Of a stretch of DNA of 64,000 bases, positions 44,471 to 54,022 are shown one piece after another. Numbering within the stretch: the stretch's first letter is position 1; every line of letters starts with the position of its first letter. The stretch comes from Bacteroidia bacterium. Lineage in GTDB: Bacteria > Bacteroidota > Bacteroidia > Flavobacteriales > Flavobacteriaceae. The DNA lies in assembly GCA_030428865.1 (NCBI GenBank), contig JAUIEK010000005.1, forward strand, positions 1 through 64,000, in the 5' to 3' direction. The translations under genes and the position numbers were made by a program. Below the pieces are notes generated by a model. That model was not told where the DNA came from and did not search any database. It saw only the letters and a list, made by a program, of their open reading frames with translations.

Positions 44471-46876
44471 ATGACAAGAAGAATTAAAAAAGTAGCAATA
44501 ATTGGTTCAGGCATTATGGGATCAGGTATTGCATGTCATTTTGCTAACATTGGCGTTGAAGTTTTATTATTGGACATCGTTCCAAGAGAACTTAACGACA
44601 GAGAAAAAGCAAAAGGCCTTACCTTAGAAGACAAAGTAGTTCGTAACCGTTTGGTTAATGATGCTTTAGCTGCTTCATTAAAGTCGAAACCATCACCTAT
44701 CTACAACCAAAAATTTGCAGATAGAATTACTACTGGCAATCTTGAAGACGATTTATACAAAATCAAAGATGTAGATTGGGTTATGGAAGTAGTTGTTGAA
44801 CGCTTAGATATTAAACAAAGTGTTTTCGAACAAGTTGAAAAATACCGTACCCCAGGTACTATAATTTCTACCAACACTTCTGGTATTCCTATTAAGTTTA
44901 TGAACGAAGGACGAAGTGAAGATTTCCGTAAACACTTTGCGGTAACGCACTTCTTTAATCCTCCTCGTTATTTAAAATTATTTGAAGTTGTTCCAGGACC
45001 TGACTGTAAACAAGAGGTAACTGATTTTTTAATGGACTACGGTTCTAAATTCTTAGGAAAAACTTCTGTATTAGCTAAAGATACTCCTGCTTTTATTGGT
45101 AACCGTATTGGTATCTTCGGAATTCAATCTTTATTCCACCAAGTAAAAGAATTAGGATTAACTGTTGAAGAAGTTGATAAATTAACAGGACCAGTAATTG
45201 GTCGTCCAAAATCAGCTACTTTCCGTACTGTTGATGTAGTCGGATTAGATACATTGGTACACGTTGCTAATGGTATTTATGAAAACTGTCCTAACGACGA
45301 AGCTCACGACTTATTTAAGTTACCAGATTTCATCAACACAATGGTAGAAAATAAGTGGTTAGGAGATAAAACTAAGCAAGGTTTCTATAAAAAGACAACC
45401 AATGCAGAAGGGAAACGTGAAATTTTAGCGTTAGATCTAGACACAATGGAATACCGTCCGTCTAAAAAAGCAAAATTTGCAACCCTTGAATTAACAAAAA
45501 CTATTGATAAGCCAATCGACCGATTTAAAGTACTAGTTGGAGGAAAAGATAAAGCGGGTGAGTTCTACCGTAAGAACTTCGCAGCAATGTTTGCGTATGT
45601 TCAAAATAGAATTCCAGAAATTTCTGACGAATTATATAGAATTGACGATGCTATGAAAGCTGGTTTCGGATGGGAAAATGGTCCTTTCGAAATTTGGGAT
45701 GCTGTAGGTGTTGAAAAAGGTATTGAATTAATGAAAGCTGAAGGAAAAGAACCTGCTGCTTGGGTTACTGAAATGATAGCTAAAGGAGAAAAATCTTTCT
45801 ATACAGTTAAAGACGGTGCAACATATTACTACGATGTACCTGCAAAAGCACAAGTTAAAAAGCCAGGACAAGATTCATTTATCATCTTAGACAACATCCG
45901 TAAAACTACTGAGGTATTCAAAAACTCTGGAGTTGTGATTGAAGATTTAGGAGACGGAATCTTAAACTGTGAATTCCAATCCAAAATGAACACCATTGGT
46001 GGTGATGTTCTAGCGGGATTAAACAAAGCAGTTGATTTAGCTGAAAAAGACTTCCAAGGATTAGTTATTGGTAACCAAGGAGCAAATTTCTCTGTTGGTG
46101 CCAACATCGGAATGATTTTTATGATGGCTGTTGAACAAGAGTACGACGAATTAAACATGGCTATCAAATATTTCCAAGATACAATGATGCGTATGCGTTA
46201 TTCAGCTATTCCAACTATTGCTGCTCCTCACGGAATGACTTTAGGAGGTGGATGTGAATTATCATTACATGCCGATAAAGTAGTTGCTGCTGCTGAAACC
46301 TACATCGGACTAGTTGAGTTTGGAGTTGGAGTAATTCCTGGTGGTGGTGGATCAAAAGAAATGGCATTAAGAGCACAAGATTTATTCCACACTGGTGATG
46401 TGCAATTAAACGTATTACAAGAACACTTCTTAACTATTGGTATGGCGAAAGTGGCAACTTCAGCTTATGAAGCATACGACTTAAACTTACTACAAAAAGG
46501 AAAAGACGTTGTTGTTGTAAATAAAGATAGCCAAATAGCTGAAGCTAAAAAACACGCTATGTTATTAGCAGAAGCAGGTTATACACAACCAGTAAAACGT
46601 AAAGATGTTTTAGTATTAGGCAAGCAGGCTTTAGGTATGTTCTTAGTAGGAACAGATTCTATGGAAGCTTCTAAATATATTTCTGAACACGATCAGAAAA
46701 TTGCAAACAAACTAGCCTATGTAATGGCAGGTGGAGATTTATCAGAACCAACAAAAGTATCTGAACAGTATTTATTGGATATAGAACGCGAAGCCTTCTT
46801 AAGTCTAACCACAGAGCGTAAAACATTAGAGCGTATTCAGCACATGTTAAAAACTGGTAAACCATTACGTAATTAA
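44471..46876 (+). CDS. 3-hydroxyacyl-CoA dehydrogenase / enoyl-CoA hydratase, fused
   Basis: 801 residues. An N-terminal NAD-binding domain ('GSGIMGSGIACHFANIG') and the dehydrogenase C-terminal domains come first, then an enoyl-CoA hydratase domain in the last about 300 residues ('GANFSVGANIG', 'GMTLGGGCELSLHAD', 'GVGVIPGGGGSKEM'). The order is the reverse of E. coli FadB/FadJ. It carries out the second and third steps of fatty acid beta-oxidation with the thiolase encoded next. Confidence 0.92.
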   Translation: MTRRIKKVAIIGSGIMGSGIACHFANIGVEVLLLDIVPRELNDREKAKGLTLEDKVVRNRLVNDALAASLKSKPSPIYNQKFADRITTGNLEDDLYKIKDVDWVMEVVVERLDIKQSVFEQVEKYRTPGTIISTNTSGIPIKFMNEGRSEDFRKHFAVTHFFNPPRYLKLFEVVPGPDCKQEVTDFLMDYGSKFLGKTSVLAKDTPAFIGNRIGIFGIQSLFHQVKELGLTVEEVDKLTGPVIGRPKSATFRTVDVVGLDTLVHVANGIYENCPNDEAHDLFKLPDFINTMVENKWLGDKTKQGFYKKTTNAEGKREILALDLDTMEYRPSKKAKFATLELTKTIDKPIDRFKVLVGGKDKAGEFYRKNFAAMFAYVQNRIPEISDELYRIDDAMKAGFGWENGPFEIWDAVGVEKGIELMKAEGKEPAAWVTEMIAKGEKSFYTVKDGATYYYDVPAKAQVKKPGQDSFIILDNIRKTTEVFKNSGVVIEDLGDGILNCEFQSKMNTIGGDVLAGLNKAVDLAEKDFQGLVIGNQGANFSVGANIGMIFMMAVEQEYDELNMAIKYFQDTMMRMRYSAIPTIAAPHGMTLGGGCELSLHADKVVAAAETYIGLVEFGVGVIPGGGGSKEMALRAQDLFHTGDVQLNVLQEHFLTIGMAKVATSAYEAYDLNLLQKGKDVVVVNKDSQIAEAKKHAMLLAEAGYTQPVKRKDVLVLGKQALGMFLVGTDSMEASKYISEHDQKIANKLAYVMAGGDLSEPTKVSEQYLLDIEREAFLSLTTERKTLERIQHMLKTGKPLRN

Positions 46877-46889
46877 AATTACTATGCTA

Positions 46890-46938
46890 TTAGCCTCTAG
46901 CTGTTAGCAAATAGCTAAAAGCCAATAGCCAAAAGCAA
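46890..46938. repeat. Seven-unit heptamer repeat with invariant AGC
   Basis: Seven consecutive 7-mers all carry AGC at positions 3-5 (TTAGCCT, CTAGCTG, TTAGCAA, ATAGCTA, AAAGCCA, ATAGCCA, AAAGCAA). It lies in the 68-bp gap between the dehydrogenase and thiolase genes of one operon. Such AGC-phased heptamers occur between genes in Flavobacteriia; the role is unknown. Confidence 0.7.
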
Positions 46939-46944
46939 GAAAAT

Positions 46945-48135
46945 ATGAAAACAGCATATATAGTAAAAGGATATAGAACTGCCGTAGGGAAATCTAAAAA
47001 AGGTGGTTTTAGATTTAAAAGAGCAGATGAGTTAGCTGCTGAAACCATTCAATACATGATGGGAAAACTTCCTGAGTTTGATGTAAAGCGTATTGACGAT
47101 GTTATTGTTGGTAACGCAATGCCAGAAGGTTCTCAAGGGTTAAACATGGCAAGAATTATTTCTTTAATCGGATTAAACTCTGTTGATGTTCCTGGAGTTA
47201 CCGTAAATCGTTTCTGTTCTTCAGGGTTAGAAACCATTGGTATGGCAGTAGCAAAAATCCAATCTGGAATGGCAGAATGTATTATTGCTGGTGGAGCAGA
47301 AAGCATGAGTTCTGTACCAATGACAGGTTTTAAACCAGAATTAAACTACGATATCGTAAATGCAGGTCACGAAGATTACTATTGGGGCATGGGTAATACT
47401 GCTGAAGCAGTAGCACAACAATTTAAGGTATCTCGCGCAGATCAAGATGAATTTGCATACAATTCTCACATGAAAGCTTTAAAAGCTTTAGACGAAGATC
47501 GATTCCAAGATCAAATCGCACCAATTGAAGTTGAAGAAACATATATTGATGGAAAAGGCAAAAAAGCGAATCGTAAATACACTATAACTAAAGACGAAGG
47601 CCCACGTCGTGGAACTAGCGTAGAAGCCTTAGCTAAATTACGTCCTGTATTTGCCGCTAATGGTTCTGTTACTGCTGGTAACTCATCACAAACAAGTGAC
47701 GGAGCAGCTTTTGTAATGGTTATGAGTGAAGAAATGGTAAAAGAGTTAAACTTAGAACCTATTGCTCGTATGGTAAGTTATGCTGCTGCAGGTGTACCTC
47801 CAAGAATTATGGGAATTGGCCCTGTTGCTGCTATACCAAAAGCATTAAAACAAGCAGGTTTACAACAAAACGATATAGACTTAATAGAATTAAATGAGGC
47901 GTTTGCTTCACAATCATTAGCTGTCATTCGTGAGTTAGACTTAAATCCAGATATCATCAATGTAAATGGAGGAGCTATTGCATTAGGTCATCCCCTAGGA
48001 TGCACAGGAGCAAAACTATCCGTTCAATTATTTGACGAGATGCGTAAACAAAATATGCAAGGAAAATACGGAATGGTTACTATGTGTGTAGGAACTGGGC
48101 AAGGAGCTGCCGGAATTTTCGAATTTTTAAAATAA
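46945..48135 (+). CDS. fadA: Acetyl-CoA C-acyltransferase (3-ketoacyl-CoA thiolase)
   Basis: 396 residues. The nucleophile Cys91 lies in 'VNRFCSSGLETIGMA', the His motif in 'GGAIALGHPLGCTGAK', and the second Cys in 'TMCVGTGQGAAG'. It performs the last, thiolytic step of beta-oxidation, releasing acetyl-CoA. Between the fused dehydrogenase-hydratase and the acyl-CoA dehydrogenase, so the operon covers all four steps. Confidence 0.93.
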   Translation: MKTAYIVKGYRTAVGKSKKGGFRFKRADELAAETIQYMMGKLPEFDVKRIDDVIVGNAMPEGSQGLNMARIISLIGLNSVDVPGVTVNRFCSSGLETIGMAVAKIQSGMAECIIAGGAESMSSVPMTGFKPELNYDIVNAGHEDYYWGMGNTAEAVAQQFKVSRADQDEFAYNSHMKALKALDEDRFQDQIAPIEVEETYIDGKGKKANRKYTITKDEGPRRGTSVEALAKLRPVFAANGSVTAGNSSQTSDGAAFVMVMSEEMVKELNLEPIARMVSYAAAGVPPRIMGIGPVAAIPKALKQAGLQQNDIDLIELNEAFASQSLAVIRELDLNPDIINVNGGAIALGHPLGCTGAKLSVQLFDEMRKQNMQGKYGMVTMCVGTGQGAAGIFEFLK

Positions 48136-48158
48136 GAATCACTTAAAAAGAAATAAAT

Positions 48159-49961
48159 ATGGAAACTCAAAATAAAGAACTTTTAAGAGGCGGACAATTC
48201 CTTGTAAAAGAAACAAACTGTGAAGATGTTTTTACACCAGAAGATTTTTCTGAAGAGCAAAACATGATGAAAGAAGCGGTTATAGAATTTAACAATCGTG
48301 AAATTATACCAAATAAGCCGCGTTTTGAAAGCAAAGATTTTGCACTAACAGAAGAGTGCATGGTTAAGGCAGGAGAACTTGGTTTCTTGGGAGTTTCAGT
48401 ACCAGAAGAGTATGGTGGCTTAGGAATGGGGTTTGTTTCTACAATGCTTGTGTGCGATTATATCTCCAGCGGAACAGGGTCGTTTAGTACTGCTTTTGGG
48501 GCTCATACAGGTATTGGCACTATGCCAATTACGCTGTACGGAACTGAAGAGCAAAAACAAAAATATGTCCCAAAACTAGCTAGTGGAGAGTGGTTTGGTG
48601 CTTATTGTTTGACTGAACCAGGTGCTGGATCTGATGCTAACTCAGGAAAAACTACTGCAGAATTAACAGAAGACGGGAAACACTACAAAATTAATGGTCA
48701 GAAAATGTGGATTTCTAATGCAGGGTTCTGTAAATTATTTATTGTATTTGCTAGAATAGAAGATGATAAAAACATCACAGGTTTTATTATAGAAAATGAT
48801 CCAGAAAATGGAATCACTCTTGGTGAAGAAGAGCATAAATTGGGTATTAGATCTTCATCAACAAGACAAGTGTTTTTTAACGACACCTTAGTTCCTGTTG
48901 AAAATATGTTATCTGAGCGCGGTGGCGGATTCAAAATTGCTATGAATGCACTAAATGTGGGACGTATTAAATTGGCTGCAGCGTGTTTAGATTCTCAAAG
49001 GAGAATTATTACTGAAGCTGTTAAGTATGCTAATGAAAGAAAACAATTTAAAACTCCTATTGCAGATTTTGGAGCAATCAAAGCAAAATTAGCTGAAATG
49101 GCTACTAGCGCTTATGCTGGAGAGTCCGCTTGTTACAGGGCAGCAAAAAATATTGAAGATAGAATTGCTATTAGAGTAGCAGAAGGAAACACACACCAAG
49201 AAGCTGAGTTAAAAGGCGTAGAAGAATATGCTATTGAATGTTCTATTTTAAAAGTAGCTGTTTCTGAAGATATACAGAATTGCTCTGATGAGGGAATACA
49301 GGTTTTTGGCGGAATGGGATTCTCTGAAGAAACACCAATGGAAGCAGCATGGAGAGATGCTAGAATTGCTAGAATATATGAAGGAACAAACGAAATTAAC
49401 AGAATGTTATCTGTAGGTATGCTTGTTAAAAAAGCAATGAAAGGTCATGTAGATTTACTAAACCCTGCAATGGCTGTTGCAAATGAACTAATGGGTATTC
49501 CTTCTTTTGACACGCCTGATTATTCTGAGTTGTTTGCAGAAGAAAAAGAACTTATTAAAAAATTAAAAAAGGTTTTCTTAATGGTAGCTGGATCTGCTGT
49601 TCAAAAATATGGACCAGATTTAGAAAAACATCAGCAGTTATTATTAGCTGCTTCAGATATTCTAATTGAGATTTATATGGCAGAATCTACTATCCTAAGA
49701 ACGGAGAAAAATACAAAACGTTTTGGAGAAGATTCTCAGAAAACTCAAATAGCTATGGCTAAGTTGTATTTATATAACGCGGTAGAAATTATCAATAGAA
49801 AAGGAAAAGAAGGGATTATTTCTTTTGCTGAAGGTGATGAACAAAGAATGATGTTAATGGGATTAAAGCGATTTACGAAATACGCAAACTATCCTAATGT
49901 TGTAGAACTTAGAAATACCATTGCTGAAAGAATAAAAGCTGATAATAGTTATCAGTTGTAA
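48159..49961 (+). CDS. Acyl-CoA dehydrogenase
   Basis: 600 residues, longer than the usual 380 because of a C-terminal helical extension (about 440-600), as in VLCAD-like enzymes. 'YCLTEPGAGSDANSG', 'KMWISNAGFC', 'QRRIITEAVKYANERKQF', 'QVFGGMGFSEE' and 'IYEGTNEINRM' mark the FAD and substrate sites. It does the first oxidation of long acyl-CoA. Last gene of the MarR-controlled operon, ended by a strong terminator. Confidence 0.92.
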   Translation: METQNKELLRGGQFLVKETNCEDVFTPEDFSEEQNMMKEAVIEFNNREIIPNKPRFESKDFALTEECMVKAGELGFLGVSVPEEYGGLGMGFVSTMLVCDYISSGTGSFSTAFGAHTGIGTMPITLYGTEEQKQKYVPKLASGEWFGAYCLTEPGAGSDANSGKTTAELTEDGKHYKINGQKMWISNAGFCKLFIVFARIEDDKNITGFIIENDPENGITLGEEEHKLGIRSSSTRQVFFNDTLVPVENMLSERGGGFKIAMNALNVGRIKLAAACLDSQRRIITEAVKYANERKQFKTPIADFGAIKAKLAEMATSAYAGESACYRAAKNIEDRIAIRVAEGNTHQEAELKGVEEYAIECSILKVAVSEDIQNCSDEGIQVFGGMGFSEETPMEAAWRDARIARIYEGTNEINRMLSVGMLVKKAMKGHVDLLNPAMAVANELMGIPSFDTPDYSELFAEEKELIKKLKKVFLMVAGSAVQKYGPDLEKHQQLLLAASDILIEIYMAESTILRTEKNTKRFGEDSQKTQIAMAKLYLYNAVEIINRKGKEGIISFAEGDEQRMMLMGLKRFTKYANYPNVVELRNTIAERIKADNSYQL

Positions 49962-50010
49962 AATATTCTCAACCTAAATTAAATAGGTTTTAGAATTTAG
50001 TTGTTTGTTT

Positions 50011-50043
50011 AAGTCGCCATACAAATTGTATGGCGACTTTATT
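50011..50043 (+). terminator. Terminator of the beta-oxidation operon
   Basis: A perfect 12-bp stem AAGTCGCCATAC/GTATGGCGACTT with loop AAATT (50011-50039) is followed by a T-rich run. It lies 49 bp after the acyl-CoA dehydrogenase stop. Confidence 0.88.
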
Positions 50044-50094
50044 TTAACACTCTTTTTCATAGCTTAGAATACTTATTCTTTTTACATTTAGAAT

Positions 50095-50394
50095 GTGAAA
50101 AATCAACTTTTTAAAAACTTAGTAACTCTACTACTTTTAGTACTTTTCTCAAGTGCAAAAGTTGCTAATTATCACTCATACACACACGATAGTCACGATA
50201 TAATTCATTGCGAATTTTGTGACATCTCTCTACAAAATCAGCTTTTACCTATTCTGACGCCAGATTTAACAGATCTTAAAGTCAAAGTTTTCTGTGTTTT
50301 AAAAGAAAGTAATCAGCTTGATTGCACTCAGCATTTCAAAAGTTTTTTAGAAAAAGAGAATCTTCATTGTAGGCCTCCTCCCTTCTACATATAA
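50095..50394 (+). CDS. Small exported His/Cys-rich protein
   Basis: 99 residues from a GTG at 50095. A hydrophobic N-terminus ('LVTLLLLVLFSSAKV') is followed by 'YHSYTHDSHDIIHCEFCD', dense in His and with CxxC, and by 'LHCRPPPFYI' at the end. This could bind a metal. It lies about 140 bp upstream of a DUF5916 gene. No family is assigned; similar small proteins precede TonB-type metal genes in Bacteroidota. Confidence 0.5.
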   Translation: MKNQLFKNLVTLLLLVLFSSAKVANYHSYTHDSHDIIHCEFCDISLQNQLLPILTPDLTDLKVKVFCVLKESNQLDCTQHFKSFLEKENLHCRPPPFYI

Positions 50395-50535
50395 CTATAT
50401 CTGGTTTTTTGTTTCAGGCACTTATACACAATCCTGAAAAAATATACTTAAGCATAATATATACTGATAAAGAACAATATAATCAGCAAAAAGTGCTATG
50501 AGTACAAGTATTCTTATAAATCTAAAAAATTAAAT

Positions 50536-52737
50536 ATGCGTTTAATTATATTACTAATATTACTTGTATGTTTTCGCGTACAAGCTCAAAAACATGAAGC
50601 AGGAAATTTTCCTCCTCCAAAAACACCATTACAAATAGAAGTCCCTAGAATTGAAACTAAAATAAAAATAGATGGAAAACTAAATGAATCTGATTGGAAA
50701 AATGCAAAGATTATTAATGATTTTTTCCGAAGAGAACCGAGACAAGGTGATGAGATTATTAACAAAACAACTGTTTACTTTTTATATGATGATAAAAACT
50801 TATACGTAGGTGCTTTTTGTCAAGATACACTTGGCATAAAAGGAATACGAGTTCAAGATTTGAAACGCGACTTTAATTGGGGAGAGAATGATTTTTTTGG
50901 AATAGCTCTTGATCCTCAAAATTTAAAACAATATGCTCAAGGTTTTCAAACAACTCCTTATGGAAATCAGAAAGATTTTCAGAATTTTAATGGTAATTTT
51001 TCTGACAGCGGCTGGAACACATTATGGAATGTAAGGACAAAAAGAACAAGTAAAGGGTACACTGTAGAATTTGCAATTCCATTTAAATCTTTAAGATATA
51101 ATCTTCCTAAAGATAAAAACACTATCGAAATAGGCGTCACATTAGTACGCTACTCAAGGAAGTATGTAGAAGAATCAACGTTTCCAGCAATACCCCAATC
51201 ATTCTCACCTTATCGAATGACATACGCTGCAAAGCTAACAGGTATTAAAGCTCCTCCACCTTCTCTAAACATAAGAGCTGAACCATATACGTTATATAAA
51301 TTTAATAAACAAAAAATAGGAATTTCGACCGAAAATGAAAGCGATAATTTAAAAACGGGGATAGATGCAAAATGGGTAATTGATCCTAAGACAATATTAG
51401 ATGTTACTGTGAATACAGATTTTGCTCAGGCAGATGTTGATTTAGCTGTAAATAACCTTGAGCGTTTTAATATTTTTTTTCCAGAGCGTAGACAATTCTT
51501 CTTAGAAAACTCGGGTATATGGTCTGGCAGTTCCCAACAATCAATACAACCTTTTTTTAGTAGACGAATTGGTTTAAAAGGAGCATTTAATGCAGCATCT
51601 GTCCCTATTGAATTTGGCACTCGATTTACACAGCGAACAGAAAAACAAACATTAGCTGGTTTATTTGTAAGGCAAAGTGGAACAGATAATTTTGCCCCAT
51701 CAAACTTTAGTGTAGCTCGTTATCTTAGAAATTATGGTAAAGAAAATAATATTGGATTAATGATAACGCATCGTATTGATGAACAAAATCAAACAGAGGA
51801 AGAAAACCATAATACAACCATTACTATAGATGGAAGAATAAGACCCGAAAGCACTTGGGATATTCAGTATTTACTATCCTCTTCAATAGATCAAATTTCT
51901 GGAAAAACAGGATATGCTGGACGGGTTTTTGCAGGAAAGTCAACTAACGATTACTATTTCGGATGGGTAACAGAATATATAGATGATAAATATGATCCTA
52001 AAATGGGTTTTATAAAGCAAAGTAACATTGTTAGCCATAATCCTGGAGGATATTATATTTGGCGCCCTAAGGGAATTGATTGGATAAGACGATGGGATCC
52101 AGGTATATTCATAAATTATAATCATGATGCTACAAAGTTTTCAAAATTTCAACAAGCATCAATCTATATTTTTCCTGTTTACGTATGGTTTAGAGACAAT
52201 AGTTTTGTTGAATTTTCCTCAACACCTACTTGGCAAAACATTAATTTTGACTTCGCTCCTCTTGGGCTTCAAATAGAGCAAGATGATTATTTTTATAATA
52301 GATATTTACTGCGCTACAACACAGATCAGTCTAGAAAATTATCCACAACTATGAGCCATAGTTTTGGAGGGTTTTACAATGGCAATAGAAATACTACAAA
52401 GGTTTCTACTCGCTTTGCTCCTATTCCTCATATATCTCTCTCATTAAATTATGAACACAATGAGCTAAAGAAGGTTGGTGTCAACAAAAGAAATCTATCA
52501 ACTAATTTGTACTCTGGTAATTTGCGATTAGCTTTAAATCCCAGAGTTCAATTATCTTCTTTTTATCAATACAATAGCTTTAATAAACAAGGAAGCATGA
52601 ACATTAGGTTTAGCTGGGAATATTCTCCTCTTTCTTTTATTTACTTAGTTTTTAACGATGTTAGAACAGAATCTCTAAATCCAGTGGAGCAAAACCAACA
52701 GTTTATTAGTAAAATTTCTTTCTTAAAACAGTTTTAA
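50536..52737 (+). CDS. DUF5916 domain-containing outer-membrane protein
   Basis: 733 residues with a signal peptide ending near 'CFRVQAQ'. A CBM9-like sugar-binding fold (about 35-225, 'IKIDGKLNESDWKNA') is followed by a DUF5916 beta-barrel-like part with 'FFPERRQFFLENSG' near 315. It is probably an outer-membrane protein of unknown ligand. It shares a bidirectional terminator with the convergent gene downstream. Confidence 0.82.
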   Translation: MRLIILLILLVCFRVQAQKHEAGNFPPPKTPLQIEVPRIETKIKIDGKLNESDWKNAKIINDFFRREPRQGDEIINKTTVYFLYDDKNLYVGAFCQDTLGIKGIRVQDLKRDFNWGENDFFGIALDPQNLKQYAQGFQTTPYGNQKDFQNFNGNFSDSGWNTLWNVRTKRTSKGYTVEFAIPFKSLRYNLPKDKNTIEIGVTLVRYSRKYVEESTFPAIPQSFSPYRMTYAAKLTGIKAPPPSLNIRAEPYTLYKFNKQKIGISTENESDNLKTGIDAKWVIDPKTILDVTVNTDFAQADVDLAVNNLERFNIFFPERRQFFLENSGIWSGSSQQSIQPFFSRRIGLKGAFNAASVPIEFGTRFTQRTEKQTLAGLFVRQSGTDNFAPSNFSVARYLRNYGKENNIGLMITHRIDEQNQTEEENHNTTITIDGRIRPESTWDIQYLLSSSIDQISGKTGYAGRVFAGKSTNDYYFGWVTEYIDDKYDPKMGFIKQSNIVSHNPGGYYIWRPKGIDWIRRWDPGIFINYNHDATKFSKFQQASIYIFPVYVWFRDNSFVEFSSTPTWQNINFDFAPLGLQIEQDDYFYNRYLLRYNTDQSRKLSTTMSHSFGGFYNGNRNTTKVSTRFAPIPHISLSLNYEHNELKKVGVNKRNLSTNLYSGNLRLALNPRVQLSSFYQYNSFNKQGSMNIRFSWEYSPLSFIYLVFNDVRTESLNPVEQNQQFISKISFLKQF

Positions 52738-52755
52738 GCAATAAAAAGTTAATTC

Positions 52756-52789
52756 ATACAAAAGGAGATAAAATTACCTCCTTTTGTAT
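52756..52789. terminator. Bidirectional terminator between convergent genes
   Basis: A perfect 12-bp stem ATACAAAAGGAG (52756-52767) / CTCCTTTTGTAT (52778-52789) with a 10-nt loop lies between the stop of the DUF5916 gene and the stop of the convergent PagL-like gene. A-rich on one side and T-rich on the other, it can serve both strands. Confidence 0.75.
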
Positions 52790-52790
52790 A

Positions 52791-54014
52791 TTAAAATGTT
52801 TTTCCTAATGTAAATTGTATAGGAACGGCAACACCTGCATTCCTATTAAATATATTACCGTTTGAATAATGCATAATACGTAATTCAAAATTGTATTTTC
52901 TTGTTTTCCCTAAAAAAACACCTAACCCCATAGTATCTTGATACGTTATTTTAGGTCCAGAAATAAAGCCATCAATATCCGATTTTGTAAGGTATGTTGG
53001 TCCTATTATTGAGTAATTTGTATAAAGATCAAATGTGTTATTTCGCCATAAATAAAATCTTAGCACTGGAAATACTGAGAATGCGAAAACATTTGTTTTA
53101 CCAAGTTCGGATTGAAACCCTGTTATGCTAGCACCCCAATCTAACGAAAACAACTTTCTAGATCGGTACGCAGTTCTTTGGTAAGTTATAGAAAATGAAT
53201 GTTGTGCTTTTACATCACCAACCCAAAAAATAGGAATTCCAAAACTTTCAAAATTCCCTACTTTAGTACTCATTCCAAAAAACCGATTTACTCCATATCC
53301 TATACCGCCATTTCCATAACTAATTTGAATAATATTTCTAGGAAAGAAATATGGATTGGCAGCTTGCTTAAGCGCTTTTTCTTTTGATTTTTGCTGTAAA
53401 TGATATTCAAAACCTAAAGATGCTTGAGATATTGCTGGCTGATTATGTGTATCCGATTTTGGAATGTATGTTCCGTTTAAAGACAACCGCCACTTATCAC
53501 TTAGTTTATACTGCAATCCAAATGCTGTTATAATTTCTCCAAAATGGGCATCTGAATATATCTCTGTATCATCAATTGAAAATCCAACTCTGGCAACATT
53601 AGCCCAACCTAATTCTCCATATAAAGACCATTTATCATCAATAGTAAAGTTCTTTTTTAATGATAAAGACCAAACATTTACCCATACACTTCTAAAATAA
53701 CCTATATTATTAATATTATCGTATTTAAACCAAGCAGCCGGCCTCATAACTCCAAACTGAACTGCTAAATTTTCATTTAACTTATGTCCGAGTAATAATC
53801 TACCTGAAAAAAAATTTCTGCTAACTGAGCTAGAGCTATAATCTTCTGGAAGGTTGTGATTCCCGTAATTATAAAAAATCCCACCCAGATTTATACTATA
53901 GTAAGATTTAGACAAAAAAGATGAAAGTTGAGTTAACAATCTTTCATCTTCTTTTTCTTGTGATTGTATGGCAACACAAAAAAGATATAAAAAAATAAAA
54001 AGTCTAAACTTCAT
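52791..54014 (-). CDS. Acyloxyacyl hydrolase / PagL-like lipid A 3-O-deacylase
   Basis: 407 residues from the ATG at 54014 ('MKFRLFIFLYLF'), giving a signal peptide ending near 'VAIQSQ'; the longer frame overlaps trxB. The mature part looks like an outer-membrane beta-barrel. The C-terminal 'ELRIMHYSNGNIFNRNAGV' matches the catalytic His-Ser region of PagL-type enzymes, which remove an acyl chain from lipid A. The N-terminal half is longer than in PagL itself and unassigned. Confidence 0.7.
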   Translation of the reverse strand: MKFRLFIFLYLFCVAIQSQEKEDERLLTQLSSFLSKSYYSINLGGIFYNYGNHNLPEDYSSSSVSRNFFSGRLLLGHKLNENLAVQFGVMRPAAWFKYDNINNIGYFRSVWVNVWSLSLKKNFTIDDKWSLYGELGWANVARVGFSIDDTEIYSDAHFGEIITAFGLQYKLSDKWRLSLNGTYIPKSDTHNQPAISQASLGFEYHLQQKSKEKALKQAANPYFFPRNIIQISYGNGGIGYGVNRFFGMSTKVGNFESFGIPIFWVGDVKAQHSFSITYQRTAYRSRKLFSLDWGASITGFQSELGKTNVFAFSVFPVLRFYLWRNNTFDLYTNYSIIGPTYLTKSDIDGFISGPKITYQDTMGLGVFLGKTRKYNFELRIMHYSNGNIFNRNAGVAVPIQFTLGKTF

Positions 54015-54022
54015 TATTTTTA

